Below, in pieces: positions 34,346 through 42,603 of a DNA stretch of 44,376 bases. Where the stretch lies: the NCBI GenBank assembly GCA_902749685.1, contig CACVKW010001173.1, forward strand, positions 1-44,376, read 5' to 3'. The first letter of the stretch is position 1. Every line of letters starts with the position of its first letter. This stretch comes from Olavius sp. associated proteobacterium Delta 1. Its GTDB lineage: Bacteria > Desulfobacterota > Desulfobacteria > Desulfobacterales > JAFDCJ01. Position numbers and translations under genes: made by a program. The notes under the pieces are model-generated. The model saw only the letters and a list, made by a program, of their open reading frames with translations. It was not told the origin of the DNA and did not search any database.

Positions 34346-35302
34346 ATGGCAGCATCCGGATCTAGCAAAGTCATCTATGCGGCGTTAGCCGGCAACTTTC
34401 TGATAGCGCTGACAAAATTCCTTGCCTTTATCATGACGGGCAGTTCGGCGATGCTGTCTGAAGGGGTGCATTCCGTTGTTGATACCGGCAATCAAATTCT
34501 TTTGCTTTACGGGTTGCGCAGATCCAGGATACCGGCCGATGAGCGATATCCCTTCGGCCATGGCAAGGAAGTCTATTTCTGGAGTTTTGTGGTGGCCATC
34601 ATGATTTTTGCGGTGGGTGCCGGAGTTTCGATCTATAAAGGCGTCCATCATCTTTTTCATCCGGCAGCTATCCAAAACCCGTATCTCAACTATATCGTGC
34701 TGGCTTTGGCAATGCTTTTTGAAGGTGCGGCCTGGTATTTCGCCCTTTCCGAATTTACCAAAGCCAAAGGAAAATGGGGTTACCTCCAGGCGGTGCAACG
34801 CGGCAAAGATCCCACCATGTTCGTCGTGCTCTTTGAAGATTCGGCGGCCATGCTGGGGATTGTCGTGGCCTTTTTGGGGATATTTTTGAGTCAAATTACC
34901 GCCAATTCCATTTTTGACGGTATCGCCTCGATCATCATCGGACTGATTCTTGCCGGTACGGCGGCCTGGCTGGCTTATGAAACAAAGGGGCTGCTAATCG
35001 GGGAAAGCGCCAACCAGGAAGTGGTCCGGGGCACAAGGAAAATCGTCATGGCCCATGACTATATCCAGCATGTCAATGAAATCTTAACCATGCACATGGG
35101 ACCCGATTTCATCCTGCTGAATTTGAGTGTGGATTTTAAGGATACGGTCTCAGCCGGCGAACTTGAAAAGGCCATTGCCGAATTGGATGGAGAGATCAAG
35201 CAAAAATATCCCAGGATTAAACGGATTTTTGTCGAAGCCGAGGCGCGCAGGTCGAAAGGACACGATGGGCAAACTGAGATGATTGATAGCGTGGAAGAAT
35301 GA
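34346..35302 (+). CDS. Cation diffusion facilitator family transporter (ZnT9-like)
   Basis: The 318-residue protein has about six membrane segments in the first 220 residues and a cytoplasmic C-terminal domain. Family features are SAMLSEGVHSVVDTGNQILLLYG with HxxxD in helix 2 and LFEDSAAMLGIVVAFLGIF in helix 5. In typical zinc exporters helix 5 has HxxxD or DxxxD; EDSAAMLG is typical of the SLC30A9-like clade instead. It should export or move divalent metal ions by proton exchange; specificity is uncertain. It is convergent with the sugar ABC ATPase gene, with only 36 bases between stops. Confidence 0.88.
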   Translation: MAASGSSKVIYAALAGNFLIALTKFLAFIMTGSSAMLSEGVHSVVDTGNQILLLYGLRRSRIPADERYPFGHGKEVYFWSFVVAIMIFAVGAGVSIYKGVHHLFHPAAIQNPYLNYIVLALAMLFEGAAWYFALSEFTKAKGKWGYLQAVQRGKDPTMFVVLFEDSAAMLGIVVAFLGIFLSQITANSIFDGIASIIIGLILAGTAAWLAYETKGLLIGESANQEVVRGTRKIVMAHDYIQHVNEILTMHMGPDFILLNLSVDFKDTVSAGELEKAIAELDGEIKQKYPRIKRIFVEAEARRSKGHDGQTEMIDSVEE

Positions 35303-35338
35303 ATTCCGAATTCGATTTACATTTAAAAATAAATCCGC

Positions 35339-36088
35339 TCAATCTGCTTTGGGAAGCTTGCCCATAATAATCATACCCAGGACTTCGTCTTTTGTGACAT
35401 CTTTGGTTCGCCGGGTTCCGATCAACTTGCCGTTCTTAATGACCGCCACACGGTCCGACAGGTCGAATACGTCATGCAGATCATGGCTGATCAGAAAGAT
35501 CCCGATGCCCTCGTTTTTGAGCTGCTTGATCAACTCAGAGACCATGGCTGTTTCCTGGGGGCCGAGTGCCGCGGTGGGTTCGTCCATGATTAGAATTCTG
35601 GCGTTGAAGTAAATCGCTCTGGCGATAGCGACGGATTGTCGCTGACCGCCGGACATATTTTTAACCGCATCGGTGATGTTCTCGAAATTGGGATTCAGGC
35701 GGGCGATGACCTTGCGGGCTTCATTTTCCATCGCCCGATCGTTGAGCGTTCCATATCCGGTCATAATTTCACGGCCCAAAAACAGATTGCCGGGCGCATC
35801 CAGATTGTCGGCCAGAGCCAGGGTCTGGTATATGGTTTCAATGCCGTATTTGCGGGCATGACGGGGAGACTCGATGCGCACGTTTTCACCATTGATGCGA
35901 ATCTCGCCCTCGTCGCAAGGGATGGCTCCGGAAAGCGCCTTCATCAATACGGTTTTTCCCGCGCCGTTGTGCCCCAGGACACCGACGACCTCGCCCGGGT
36001 TGAGATCAATGCTCACCCCGTTAACGGCATGCACACCGCCAAACCGCTTGTGAATGTTAGTCATCTCAACTAGAGGCATCTGGCTCAT
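35339..36088 (-). CDS. Simple-sugar ABC transporter ATP-binding protein, single domain
   Basis: The 249-residue ATPase has Walker A GHNGAGKT, Q loop region ETIYQTLALAD, signature MSGGQRQSVAIARA, Walker B ILIMDEPTAAL and switch His in FLISHDLHDVFDLSDRV. Most xylose/ribose importers use two fused ABC domains (about 500 residues); this is the half-size form known for FrcA-like systems, which would work as a homodimer. It follows the permease by 11 bases and serves the xylose-type importer. Confidence 0.92.
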   Translation of the reverse strand: MSQMPLVEMTNIHKRFGGVHAVNGVSIDLNPGEVVGVLGHNGAGKTVLMKALSGAIPCDEGEIRINGENVRIESPRHARKYGIETIYQTLALADNLDAPGNLFLGREIMTGYGTLNDRAMENEARKVIARLNPNFENITDAVKNMSGGQRQSVAIARAIYFNARILIMDEPTAALGPQETAMVSELIKQLKNEGIGIFLISHDLHDVFDLSDRVAVIKNGKLIGTRRTKDVTKDEVLGMIIMGKLPKAD

Positions 36089-36099
36089 GCCGTTTCTCC

Positions 36100-37329
36100 C
36101 TAACGCCTTTTTTTGTTGTAAACCACGTCAAACCATACGGCGAGGATCAGAACCGCGCCGATTACCAATTGGCGCATGGCGCTGGAGATACCCAGAAGAA
36201 CCATCCCGCTATCCAGACTTTGCATGATCACCGCGCCCAAAATAGCGCCGGAAATTGTGCCCTGCCCGCCGGCCAGCGAAGTTCCGCCGATGACAGCGGC
36301 GGCAATGACGTTCAACTCGGCCAGCATACCCATGGAATTCGCGCCGGCGTTCAAGCGCGCCGTGGTAATAACCGCAGCCACACCGCACAGTATGCCCATG
36401 ACCACAAACACGAAGGTTGTGATCTTTTTTACAGCGATACCCGATAGTTCAGCCGCTTCAGGGTTGCCCCCGATGGCGAACACATATCTGCCGAAGCGGG
36501 TAATTTTGGCCAGAAGGCTCATGCCCACCACCACACAGATCATGATCAGCACCGGTACGGGTATGCCGCGCGGAATCTCCGTGCGGGGTTTGTAATAGGC
36601 GTTCATGACCAGAACAAACCCGCATACCAGGGCTGCGCCGATGGTCAGAAAAAGCAGCTGGACCCAAAGCGGTTTTACTTGGAAGCCGTATTTGCGGCAG
36701 CTTCGGCGGACCATTATGGTGTTGGTCAGCATCCATGCGATGGCTACGCCGGCCAAAATCCAGCTCCATGTCGCCCCAATGGAGCCGTCGATGCCGCCCC
36801 CCAGGATTTGGTAGGTCTTGTCCATGGGCGCCACGGTCCGGCCGTCGGTTACCAAATAGGCTGCGCCGCGAAACATCAACAGCCCGGCTAAGGTGGCAAC
36901 AAAGGAAGGAATCCCGCGGTATGAAATCCACCAACCTTGCCACAATCCCACAAACCCGCCCAGGGCCAAACCACAAAGGATTGTTAAAGGCCAGTTCCAG
37001 GCAGCACCCAGGGGGAACACGTGGACTTGCAGATAGGCAATGACCATACCCGTGAATCCCAGCAGCGATCCCACGGACAAATCAATGTGCCGGCTGACAA
37101 TCACAAGTACCATGCCCGTCGCCATAATACCGACGACACTCGACTGCACCGCCAAATTGTACATGTTCCTGGCAGTGAAAAAGATACCGCCGGTCATGAT
37201 ATTCAGTGTCACCCATATCAGAAGCAGGGCGATGATCATGGCCAGCATCCGATTATCGATGTCGATTTGTCGGAGGAATCGCGTTAGCGCGCTCTCTTTT
37301 ACTGCTGCCTGCTGCGCCTGGTTGGACAT
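36100..37329 (-). CDS. Xylose-type ABC transporter permease
   Basis: The 409-residue integral membrane protein has about 10 membrane segments and matches the XylH branch in length and motifs: RHIDLSVGSLLGFTGMV, GIPSFVATLAGLLMFRGAAYLVTDGRTVAP across residues about 135-165, GRYVFAIGGNPEAAELSGI and AAAVIGGTSLAGGQGTISGA. ATG 37329 has CGGAGTAAG upstream. It lies after a terminator that follows the binding-protein gene, so it is expected at lower level than the receptor. Likely substrate D-xylose or a similar pentose, by family. Confidence 0.92.
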   Translation of the reverse strand: MSNQAQQAAVKESALTRFLRQIDIDNRMLAMIIALLLIWVTLNIMTGGIFFTARNMYNLAVQSSVVGIMATGMVLVIVSRHIDLSVGSLLGFTGMVIAYLQVHVFPLGAAWNWPLTILCGLALGGFVGLWQGWWISYRGIPSFVATLAGLLMFRGAAYLVTDGRTVAPMDKTYQILGGGIDGSIGATWSWILAGVAIAWMLTNTIMVRRSCRKYGFQVKPLWVQLLFLTIGAALVCGFVLVMNAYYKPRTEIPRGIPVPVLIMICVVVGMSLLAKITRFGRYVFAIGGNPEAAELSGIAVKKITTFVFVVMGILCGVAAVITTARLNAGANSMGMLAELNVIAAAVIGGTSLAGGQGTISGAILGAVIMQSLDSGMVLLGISSAMRQLVIGAVLILAVWFDVVYNKKRR

Positions 37330-37400
37330 TGACTTACTCCGTCAGGAATTACAGAATCGAGGTTGCCTGGTTATAGGATAATCCAGGTAAAATTCGCCGA

Positions 37401-37443
37401 ATAAAAGCAAAAAGGGCGTTCCAGAATCTATATGGAACGCCCT
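37401..37443 (-). terminator. Intrinsic terminator/attenuator between binding protein and permease genes
   Basis: On the minus strand AGGGCGTTCC, an 11-base loop and GGAACGCCCT form a perfect 10-bp stem followed by TTTTTGCTTTT. It lies 15 bases after the binding-protein stop codon and probably lets most transcripts end there, giving more receptor than permease. Confidence 0.88.
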
Positions 37444-37457
37444 CCGAAAGCAATTAC

Positions 37458-38504
37458 TTATTTACATGCGGTGGGTGCCATGCCGCCATCAACACCCTGG
37501 CAAACCACCTGTTTTTTAACCCAGCCGGCTTCGATCACGGTGGCCAGATTAGCCCGGGTAATGGGCACCGGCTTTAGTAGAATAGCCTGCATCGCAACAC
37601 CTTTGGGACCGCCGGACCACTTGATAGCATCGCCTATCTTTTGGCCCTTGGCCAGGGCCACCGTGATATTGGCTGCGGCTTTGCCCAATTCGCGAGCGTC
37701 CTTCCAGACCGACACTGTCTGGGTGCCCCTGGCAACGCGGTTCAGCGCAGCGTGGTCGCCGTCCTGGCCGGATACCGGGGTGATGCCTTCCATGCCTTGA
37801 GAAGTCAGTGCCGCCACAACACCTCCGGCGGTTCCATCGTTGGAAGCGACCACCGCATCAACTTTGTTGTTGTTGGCGGTCAGGATTTGCTCCATATTCT
37901 TTTGAGCGACCTCGGGTTTCCAGCCTTCGGTGTACTGCTCGCCCACGTTTTTGATTTTGCCGGCATCCATGGCTTCTTTCAGCACCTCGAGCTGCCCTGC
38001 ATGTAAAAAATCAGCATTGGGATCAGTGGGGGAGCCTTTGATAAAGACGTAGTTGCCCTCGGGTTTAACTTTGAAAACCTCGCGCGCCTGCATCCGGCCG
38101 ACTTCCTTGTTGTCGAAAGTCAGATAAAAAGCATATGGGTCTTCGATCAGGCGATCATAACCAACGACTGGTATGCCTTCGGCCTTGGCCCTTGAGATGG
38201 CCGGTGAGATGGCATCTGCATCGTAGGCCAGAATGATCAGCGCATCACAGCCCCGGGCGATTAAGTTTTCAACGTCAGATATCTGCTTGGAGGAGTCGGC
38301 CTGCGCATCGGCGCTGATATATTTAGCGCCCAGCTTCTCCAATTGGGCTTTCATAGCAGCCTCGTCCGTTTTCCAACGCTCTTCCTGAAAGTTTGACCAA
38401 CTCACACCAACGGTCAGTGTTTTCGCAAAAGCGGCGCCGCTCACGACAGTGAGCACGGCGACGGCGATAAAGATACAACCAGTAACCGTTAAAATCCTTT
38501 TCAT
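37458..38504 (-). CDS. xylF: Xylose-type ABC transporter substrate-binding protein
   Basis: ATG 38504 follows AAAAGGAGGTTTCAGC. The 348-residue periplasmic protein has a signal peptide (about 1-27, ending GAAFA) and XylF-like motifs: VGVSWSNFQEERWKTDE, KYISADAQADSSKQISDVENL across residues about 61-81, GIPVVGYDRLI, NYVFIKGSPTDPNAD and PVSGQDGDHAALNRVARGTQTVSVWKD near 250-275. It should bind D-xylose or a related sugar. It heads the importer operon, upstream of the terminator and permease. The AT-rich stretch at 38590-38640 is the likely promoter region. Confidence 0.88.
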   Translation of the reverse strand: MKRILTVTGCIFIAVAVLTVVSGAAFAKTLTVGVSWSNFQEERWKTDEAAMKAQLEKLGAKYISADAQADSSKQISDVENLIARGCDALIILAYDADAISPAISRAKAEGIPVVGYDRLIEDPYAFYLTFDNKEVGRMQAREVFKVKPEGNYVFIKGSPTDPNADFLHAGQLEVLKEAMDAGKIKNVGEQYTEGWKPEVAQKNMEQILTANNNKVDAVVASNDGTAGGVVAALTSQGMEGITPVSGQDGDHAALNRVARGTQTVSVWKDARELGKAAANITVALAKGQKIGDAIKWSGGPKGVAMQAILLKPVPITRANLATVIEAGWVKKQVVCQGVDGGMAPTACK

Positions 38505-38849
38505 GCTGAAACCTCCTTTTGCTGATGGTTATGTGCTTAAGGGGTGACTAATAGAAAATGTGGTACAGATTGACAATTCCCCTGGCAGCAATATTTTTTT
38601 GCAATTAATTTAATTTATAAATTAATAATATTAATTTTACATGGCACATGTTTAAAAACTAGTCAATACTATTATTTGATCGGGGATCATCTTGGCCCGG
38701 GTAAGGTTTTGACAGGGAGCAGAAAATTATGTAAACATATACATATAGTGCGGACCTTCAGCTTTCCAACCGGGTAACTTGCCGTCACGGCGGCATTTAT
38801 CTGCCATAGCGAAAAAGCACGGTAGCCGGGCACAAAGTGTGGACTTGGG
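38505..38849. other. Intergenic region with AT-rich promoter-like stretch
   Basis: About 345 bases upstream of xylF. Positions 38596-38640 are nearly all A/T and contain TTTATAAATTAATAATATTAA, suitable for a promoter or curved DNA. No operator palindrome or gene recognised. Confidence 0.4.
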
Positions 38850-39047
38850 GATCAGGAACTGGTGCCTGATCTTGTCATCCTCGATCCCTGTTTGACCGTC
38901 AGCCTGCCGCCGCAAGTTACGACAATGACGGGTCTCGACGCCCTTGTCCATGCCATAAAAGCCTGTACATGCCAGGGGCGCAACACCATTTCCGATGCCC
39001 TGGAGCTGGCGCGACGAACATTGCGCATATTGGAAAGTGCGTCCTGA
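38850..39047 (+). pseudogene. Iron-containing alcohol dehydrogenase fragment
   Basis: A frame of 65 codons without a proper start reads DQELVPDLVILDPCLTVSLPP, TTMTGLDALVHAIKA, ISDALELARRTLRIL. This is the central part of group III (iron) alcohol dehydrogenases, where the TGxDALxHAIEA segment carries metal-binding residues. The N-terminal nucleotide-binding domain and the C-terminal half are absent, and a stop follows at 39045. It is a remnant beside the sugar-acid gene set. Confidence 0.85.
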
Positions 39048-39167
39048 TGCAGCGCGCGGCTAACCTAAGGTCTTTGAATGCCCGGCTCAAGGCGTTCGGC
39101 AGATCCTATTTCTTGCAATCACCAGGATTGGCCCTTTAACCGGTTATGCAACGGAAAGGCAAGGCAT

Positions 39168-40355
39168 ATGATACTTCAAGAGCTAAAAACCTTCGTGGTC
39201 GAAAATCCGCCTCCCCACTTCGGCGGCCTGTACTGGATTTTCGTCAAACTAACGACCGACAGCGGCATCGAAGGGATCGGCGAGGTCTATTCGGTGCCGT
39301 TTCATCCCCACGTCGTTGAGCGGATGATTGATGACGTGTTCGAGCGCTGTGTCATGGGCACCGATCCGTTCAATATTGAACGGCTGTGGCGGGTCATCTA
39401 TTCCAGTGGATATACTCAGCACGCGGATGTTTCCGTTATGGGGATCCTGAGCGGCATTGAAATGGCATGCTGGGATATTGTCGGGAAGGAGCTGAACAAG
39501 CCGGTCTATGACCTGTTGGGGGGTCAAGTCCATGAAAAACTGAGAACCTACACCTACCTCTATCCCCGGGAATCGGACACATCGGACGTGTACAGCGATC
39601 CGAACCTGGCTGCTGAAAGGGCGTCCCAATATGCTCAACTGGGTTTTACGGCCGTGAAGTTCGACCCGGTCGGACCCTACTCGGCATTCGATCCGCGACA
39701 ACTTAATCTGGAGGCGCTGGAGAGATCGGAGAAGTTTGTAAAAAAAATTCGAGATGCTGTTGGGAGCAAGTGCGACATGCTGTTCGGAACCCACGGCCAG
39801 ATGACCGCCTCAGGCGCTATCCGTCTCGCCAGACGGATCGAAAAGTACGACCCCCTGTGGTTCGAGGAGCCGGTACCGCCTGAAAATGTCCGGGAGATGG
39901 CAAAGGTTGCCAGATCCACCTCGATTCCCATTGCGACCGGAGAACGTCTGACAACGAAGTACGCCTTTGCCCGGGTTCTTCAAGAACAGGCCGCATCCAT
40001 CCTGCAGCCGGCTTTGGGAAGATCAGGCGGAATACTGGAGACTAAAAAGATTGCCGGTCTGGCTGAAGCGCACTATGCTCAGATCGCGCCGCATCTCTAC
40101 TGTGGACCGATCGAGGGCGCGGCGAGCATACAGATCGACACCTGCAGCCCTAATTTCCTGATCCAGGAGGGCATCGAAACATGGCGCGGTTTTCATGCCG
40201 AGATTTTGAAAGCGCCCATCCAATGGGAAGCAGGTTATATCATCCCCCCCAGCGGGCCGGGTCTGGGTGTTGAACTTGACGAAGCCGTCGCCGCCCGACA
40301 CCCCTATACGGGTAAACGGCTTCATCTCGAGATGATGGACCGGCCGATACATTAG
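39168..40355 (+). CDS. Mandelate racemase/muconate lactonizing enzyme family protein (sugar-acid dehydratase-like)
   Basis: ATG 39168 is preferred (GGAAAGGCAAGG upstream, and homology starts here); the longer start at 39078 adds unrelated sequence. The 395-residue protein has the enolase-superfamily capping domain (FVKLTTDSGIEGIGEVYSVPF, GILSGIEMACWDIVGKELNKP) and barrel with VKFDPVGP, FGTHGQMTASGA, WFEEPVPPEN, TGERLTTKYAF and IAPHLYCGPI. The glutamates of WFEEP and TGERL are metal ligands and His of APHLY is near the active site. The classical DxHG motif of galactonate dehydratases is GTHG here, so the first metal ligand differs. Likely a sugar-acid dehydratase working with the neighbouring xylose-type importer; the substrate is not identifiable. 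Confidence 0.85.
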   Translation: MILQELKTFVVENPPPHFGGLYWIFVKLTTDSGIEGIGEVYSVPFHPHVVERMIDDVFERCVMGTDPFNIERLWRVIYSSGYTQHADVSVMGILSGIEMACWDIVGKELNKPVYDLLGGQVHEKLRTYTYLYPRESDTSDVYSDPNLAAERASQYAQLGFTAVKFDPVGPYSAFDPRQLNLEALERSEKFVKKIRDAVGSKCDMLFGTHGQMTASGAIRLARRIEKYDPLWFEEPVPPENVREMAKVARSTSIPIATGERLTTKYAFARVLQEQAASILQPALGRSGGILETKKIAGLAEAHYAQIAPHLYCGPIEGAASIQIDTCSPNFLIQEGIETWRGFHAEILKAPIQWEAGYIIPPSGPGLGVELDEAVAARHPYTGKRLHLEMMDRPIH

Positions 40356-40394
40356 ACCCAAGCCGGTAATCGACAAGTTAAAAGGGAGAATAGA

Positions 40395-40571
40395 ATGAAA
40401 ATCGGATGGATCGGACTGGGCAATATCGGATGCGTCATGGCGTCCAACTTGATGAAGGCGGGCGGAATCACCATGCTCGTGGGCGGTGAAAAAGATGTTT
40501 TTGAAGCGCAGCTGCTCGAAGACGCCATGAATATCTATCTGCGCGCTCCCGGGTATGAGGATTTCCGGTAA
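40395..40571 (+). pseudogene. Internally deleted 3-hydroxyisobutyrate dehydrogenase-type reductase
   Basis: ATG 40395 with GGGAGAA upstream opens a 58-residue frame. Its start MKIGWIGLGNIGCVMASNLM is the Rossmann opening of beta-hydroxyacid dehydrogenases. It then jumps to ITMLVGGEKDVFEA, which normally lies about 100 residues later, and ends LRAPGYEDFR. The middle of the NAD domain and the catalytic C-terminal domain are missing. Good translation signals remain, but the product cannot be an enzyme. It follows the dehydratase-like gene by 40 bases, as expected of a lost sugar-acid operon gene. Confidence 0.8.
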
Positions 40572-40639
40572 GGAGTCGTATAGAATAATTGGATAAAGCA
40601 AGATAACAAGTGACCAATGATCAAGGAGGGCATAAAGAT

Positions 40640-40696
40640 ATGGCCGATGAACGGATAAAAGCACTTTGGGATAAGGGAGTCCATAGGAAGATATAA
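40640..40696 (+). pseudogene. Eighteen-codon gene start remnant
   Basis: AAGGAGGG at 40623-40630 is followed by ATG 40640 and MADERIKALWDKGVHRKI, then TAA. The strong ribosome binding site and short protein-like frame suggest the start of a truncated gene in the same decayed operon. The family cannot be told from 18 residues. Confidence 0.35.
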
Positions 40697-40821
40697 AACG
40701 ATCCTTCAAAGATGAGATTTACAAAGACACTTGTTTCCATCAATTGTATTATGTTGTTGAAAAATGCATTAACGGGAAAGCGTCCGCAGATCAATAAAGA
40801 AGCTATCTCACATTGGTTTTC

Positions 40822-41628
40822 CTAAAAATCCAGCTCTAATTTTAAATCATCATCCAATTCTGTCTTCAATATTTCAGTTATATCCAAGTTTTTATCAACC
40901 AGAAATACTCGTCTGCCCTTTTTGTGCCAAGTCGCAATTCTCGGATTCGACCTGTCCTCCAACACCTTAATTTCTACTTCCATCTTTATTTTTATCCCAA
41001 ACGCCTCACGTTCTGGTTCTCTATACCCGTAACTCCGCAGCGTTGCGAGGTCGAAACTAATGTCTGTGTTAGTCGGAATATCGTAATACCCGATTTTTGC
41101 ATCCACTACATTCCGGGCGGCACCCCGAGCTAAACGATCATAGTCAAACGAAGAAAGCAAATTTACAGAAGCTGGCGGGAGGAAAAATATGAGATAGGTA
41201 GTCAAATTTCCTATGATGCAAATATTCAATAATTCAAGAACCTTTTTCCGCCTCTGGATCAGAAAATAAATTATATAGACCAGCCACTCGATAATAATTG
41301 AAAGGACGAACGCGATGCCTAATGTAATCAAATTTTCTAATCGATATTTATAAAACTGAAAAAAAGATCCAGCCGCCGACGATGCAAGATTCGCCACAAG
41401 AACGATCGTCAATATCTCCATTCCGCCCATTTTCTCATATAATTTATCCGAGCTTGATAGTTTGTTTCTCAGTTTGGGATAATTACAGAAAACATACGCT
41501 TCAATGGGTACTATGAGAACAAGAAATAGGAAACCAATCTCGATTAAAGCAGTGGCCACATCGGCACGGCAGATACTTGGGGCTAATAATAGAAAAAGAG
41601 TCACTAGGAAAACTATTCTATTTGCCAT
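40822..41628 (-). CDS. Hypothetical membrane protein
   Basis: ATG 41628 gives a signal peptide at the N-terminus (MANRIVFLVTLFLLLAPSICRA); ATG 41700 with AAGGAA upstream is an alternative that would add 24 residues. The 268-residue form has further hydrophobic segments at about 28-48, 72-90, 98-122 and 130-152, then a soluble C-terminal half with beta/alpha character (IKMEVEIKVLEDR, VFLVDKNLDITEILK). No known family recognised. The sequence is AT-richer than the transporter genes. It stands alone between the decayed dehydrogenase genes and the DUF3592 gene on the same strand. Confidence 0.7.
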   Translation of the reverse strand: MANRIVFLVTLFLLLAPSICRADVATALIEIGFLFLVLIVPIEAYVFCNYPKLRNKLSSSDKLYEKMGGMEILTIVLVANLASSAAGSFFQFYKYRLENLITLGIAFVLSIIIEWLVYIIYFLIQRRKKVLELLNICIIGNLTTYLIFFLPPASVNLLSSFDYDRLARGAARNVVDAKIGYYDIPTNTDISFDLATLRSYGYREPEREAFGIKIKMEVEIKVLEDRSNPRIATWHKKGRRVFLVDKNLDITEILKTELDDDLKLELDF

Positions 41629-41903
41629 ACTAGATGCCTGATGCGGCTTATCTGATGTAAAGAGTTCCCGAGCATCCTGCTGTCTTTTTGCTACTGACAT
41701 AACAAGTCCGATTCCTTGATCCAATTACGATTGTCAATCCGAAGTATTATATCGGGCTTATGTCAATAGTCCTTGGATTTATGTTGACTGGAACTTCTTT
41801 ATCTATTTTCTTTTTGAAAAATCGATCTTTGGTCCAGGAAATAAACTTTTCGCTGCCAAGCATCGTTGGCGGGTTATTACCATCAGATGATAATGGGTTG
41901 GCA

Positions 41904-42443
41904 TCAGACAATAGGCGGCGACGTTGACATGATCCTCATTCTATTTGCCTTCCGATAATCCCAAATAAGGGCGGATGCGAGAACTAACAAAGCACTGATT
42001 AGGATGAAATGGAAAACTCCGGATAGAAAAATTCCCTTAACGCTGCCCCCGGGTTCCAATACCGAAATGCTGGGGTCCTGCGGGTTGTAGAAGACCTCAA
42101 TTTGTTGTTCGACTTTATATTTCTCAACTTTTTTCTTGCTCCACGCAGAACCTCTTCCATCTTCAAGAAAAAATATCTTGTTCCCCTCATAGTTAACGCC
42201 ATCAACGGAGTAGACATAAACAACCTCGGGCATGACATTATTATGTGCTGAGCCTGTGGATGAAGCTATTCTGACGTAGGACTTAATCACGTTTCCCCGC
42301 GCTTTTGGCCACACAGGAGAATAAAAAAATGCAACGGCGACCGTTTGATAATAATGAAAAGCCAAAAGCGCACAAAAGGAAAGTGAAATAATAATGGCCG
42401 TCCTGCCGATTTTCATCCTGCTTGCTAGATCATCTACCTTCAT
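41904..42443 (-). CDS. DUF3592-type membrane protein
   Basis: ATG 42443 has AGGTGAT close upstream. The 179-residue protein has membrane segments near residues 15-38 and 143-163 enclosing an extracytoplasmic domain with VYVYSVDGVNYEGNKI, VEQQIEVFYNPQDPSISVLEPG. The VxYxYxVxGxxY...VYYNPxxPxxSVLEPG pattern is the signature of DUF3592, a family of small membrane proteins of unknown function. Its neighbours on the same strand are other membrane or surface proteins, but no operon is evident. Confidence 0.8.
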   Translation of the reverse strand: MKVDDLASRMKIGRTAIIISLSFCALLAFHYYQTVAVAFFYSPVWPKARGNVIKSYVRIASSTGSAHNNVMPEVVYVYSVDGVNYEGNKIFFLEDGRGSAWSKKKVEKYKVEQQIEVFYNPQDPSISVLEPGGSVKGIFLSGVFHFILISALLVLASALIWDYRKANRMRIMSTSPPIV

Positions 42444-42603
42444 TAATATCACCTGTTCCTATCGTTAATAAGGCAAAGTCAACGTATGATTTATCAATAA
42501 GCAGACCTTTAAACGGATGGTCTAACGCACGCGGCCCAATTTATTCCAGTTGATCATGTTCCCAAATTTATGCCAGTAGCCCGCCATACCTTCATCATTG
42601 CTG

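Noticed and set aside
38727..38951. Minus-strand 74-codon frame upstream of xylF
   Set aside because: It overlaps the iron alcohol dehydrogenase fragment on the opposite strand and lacks translation signals.
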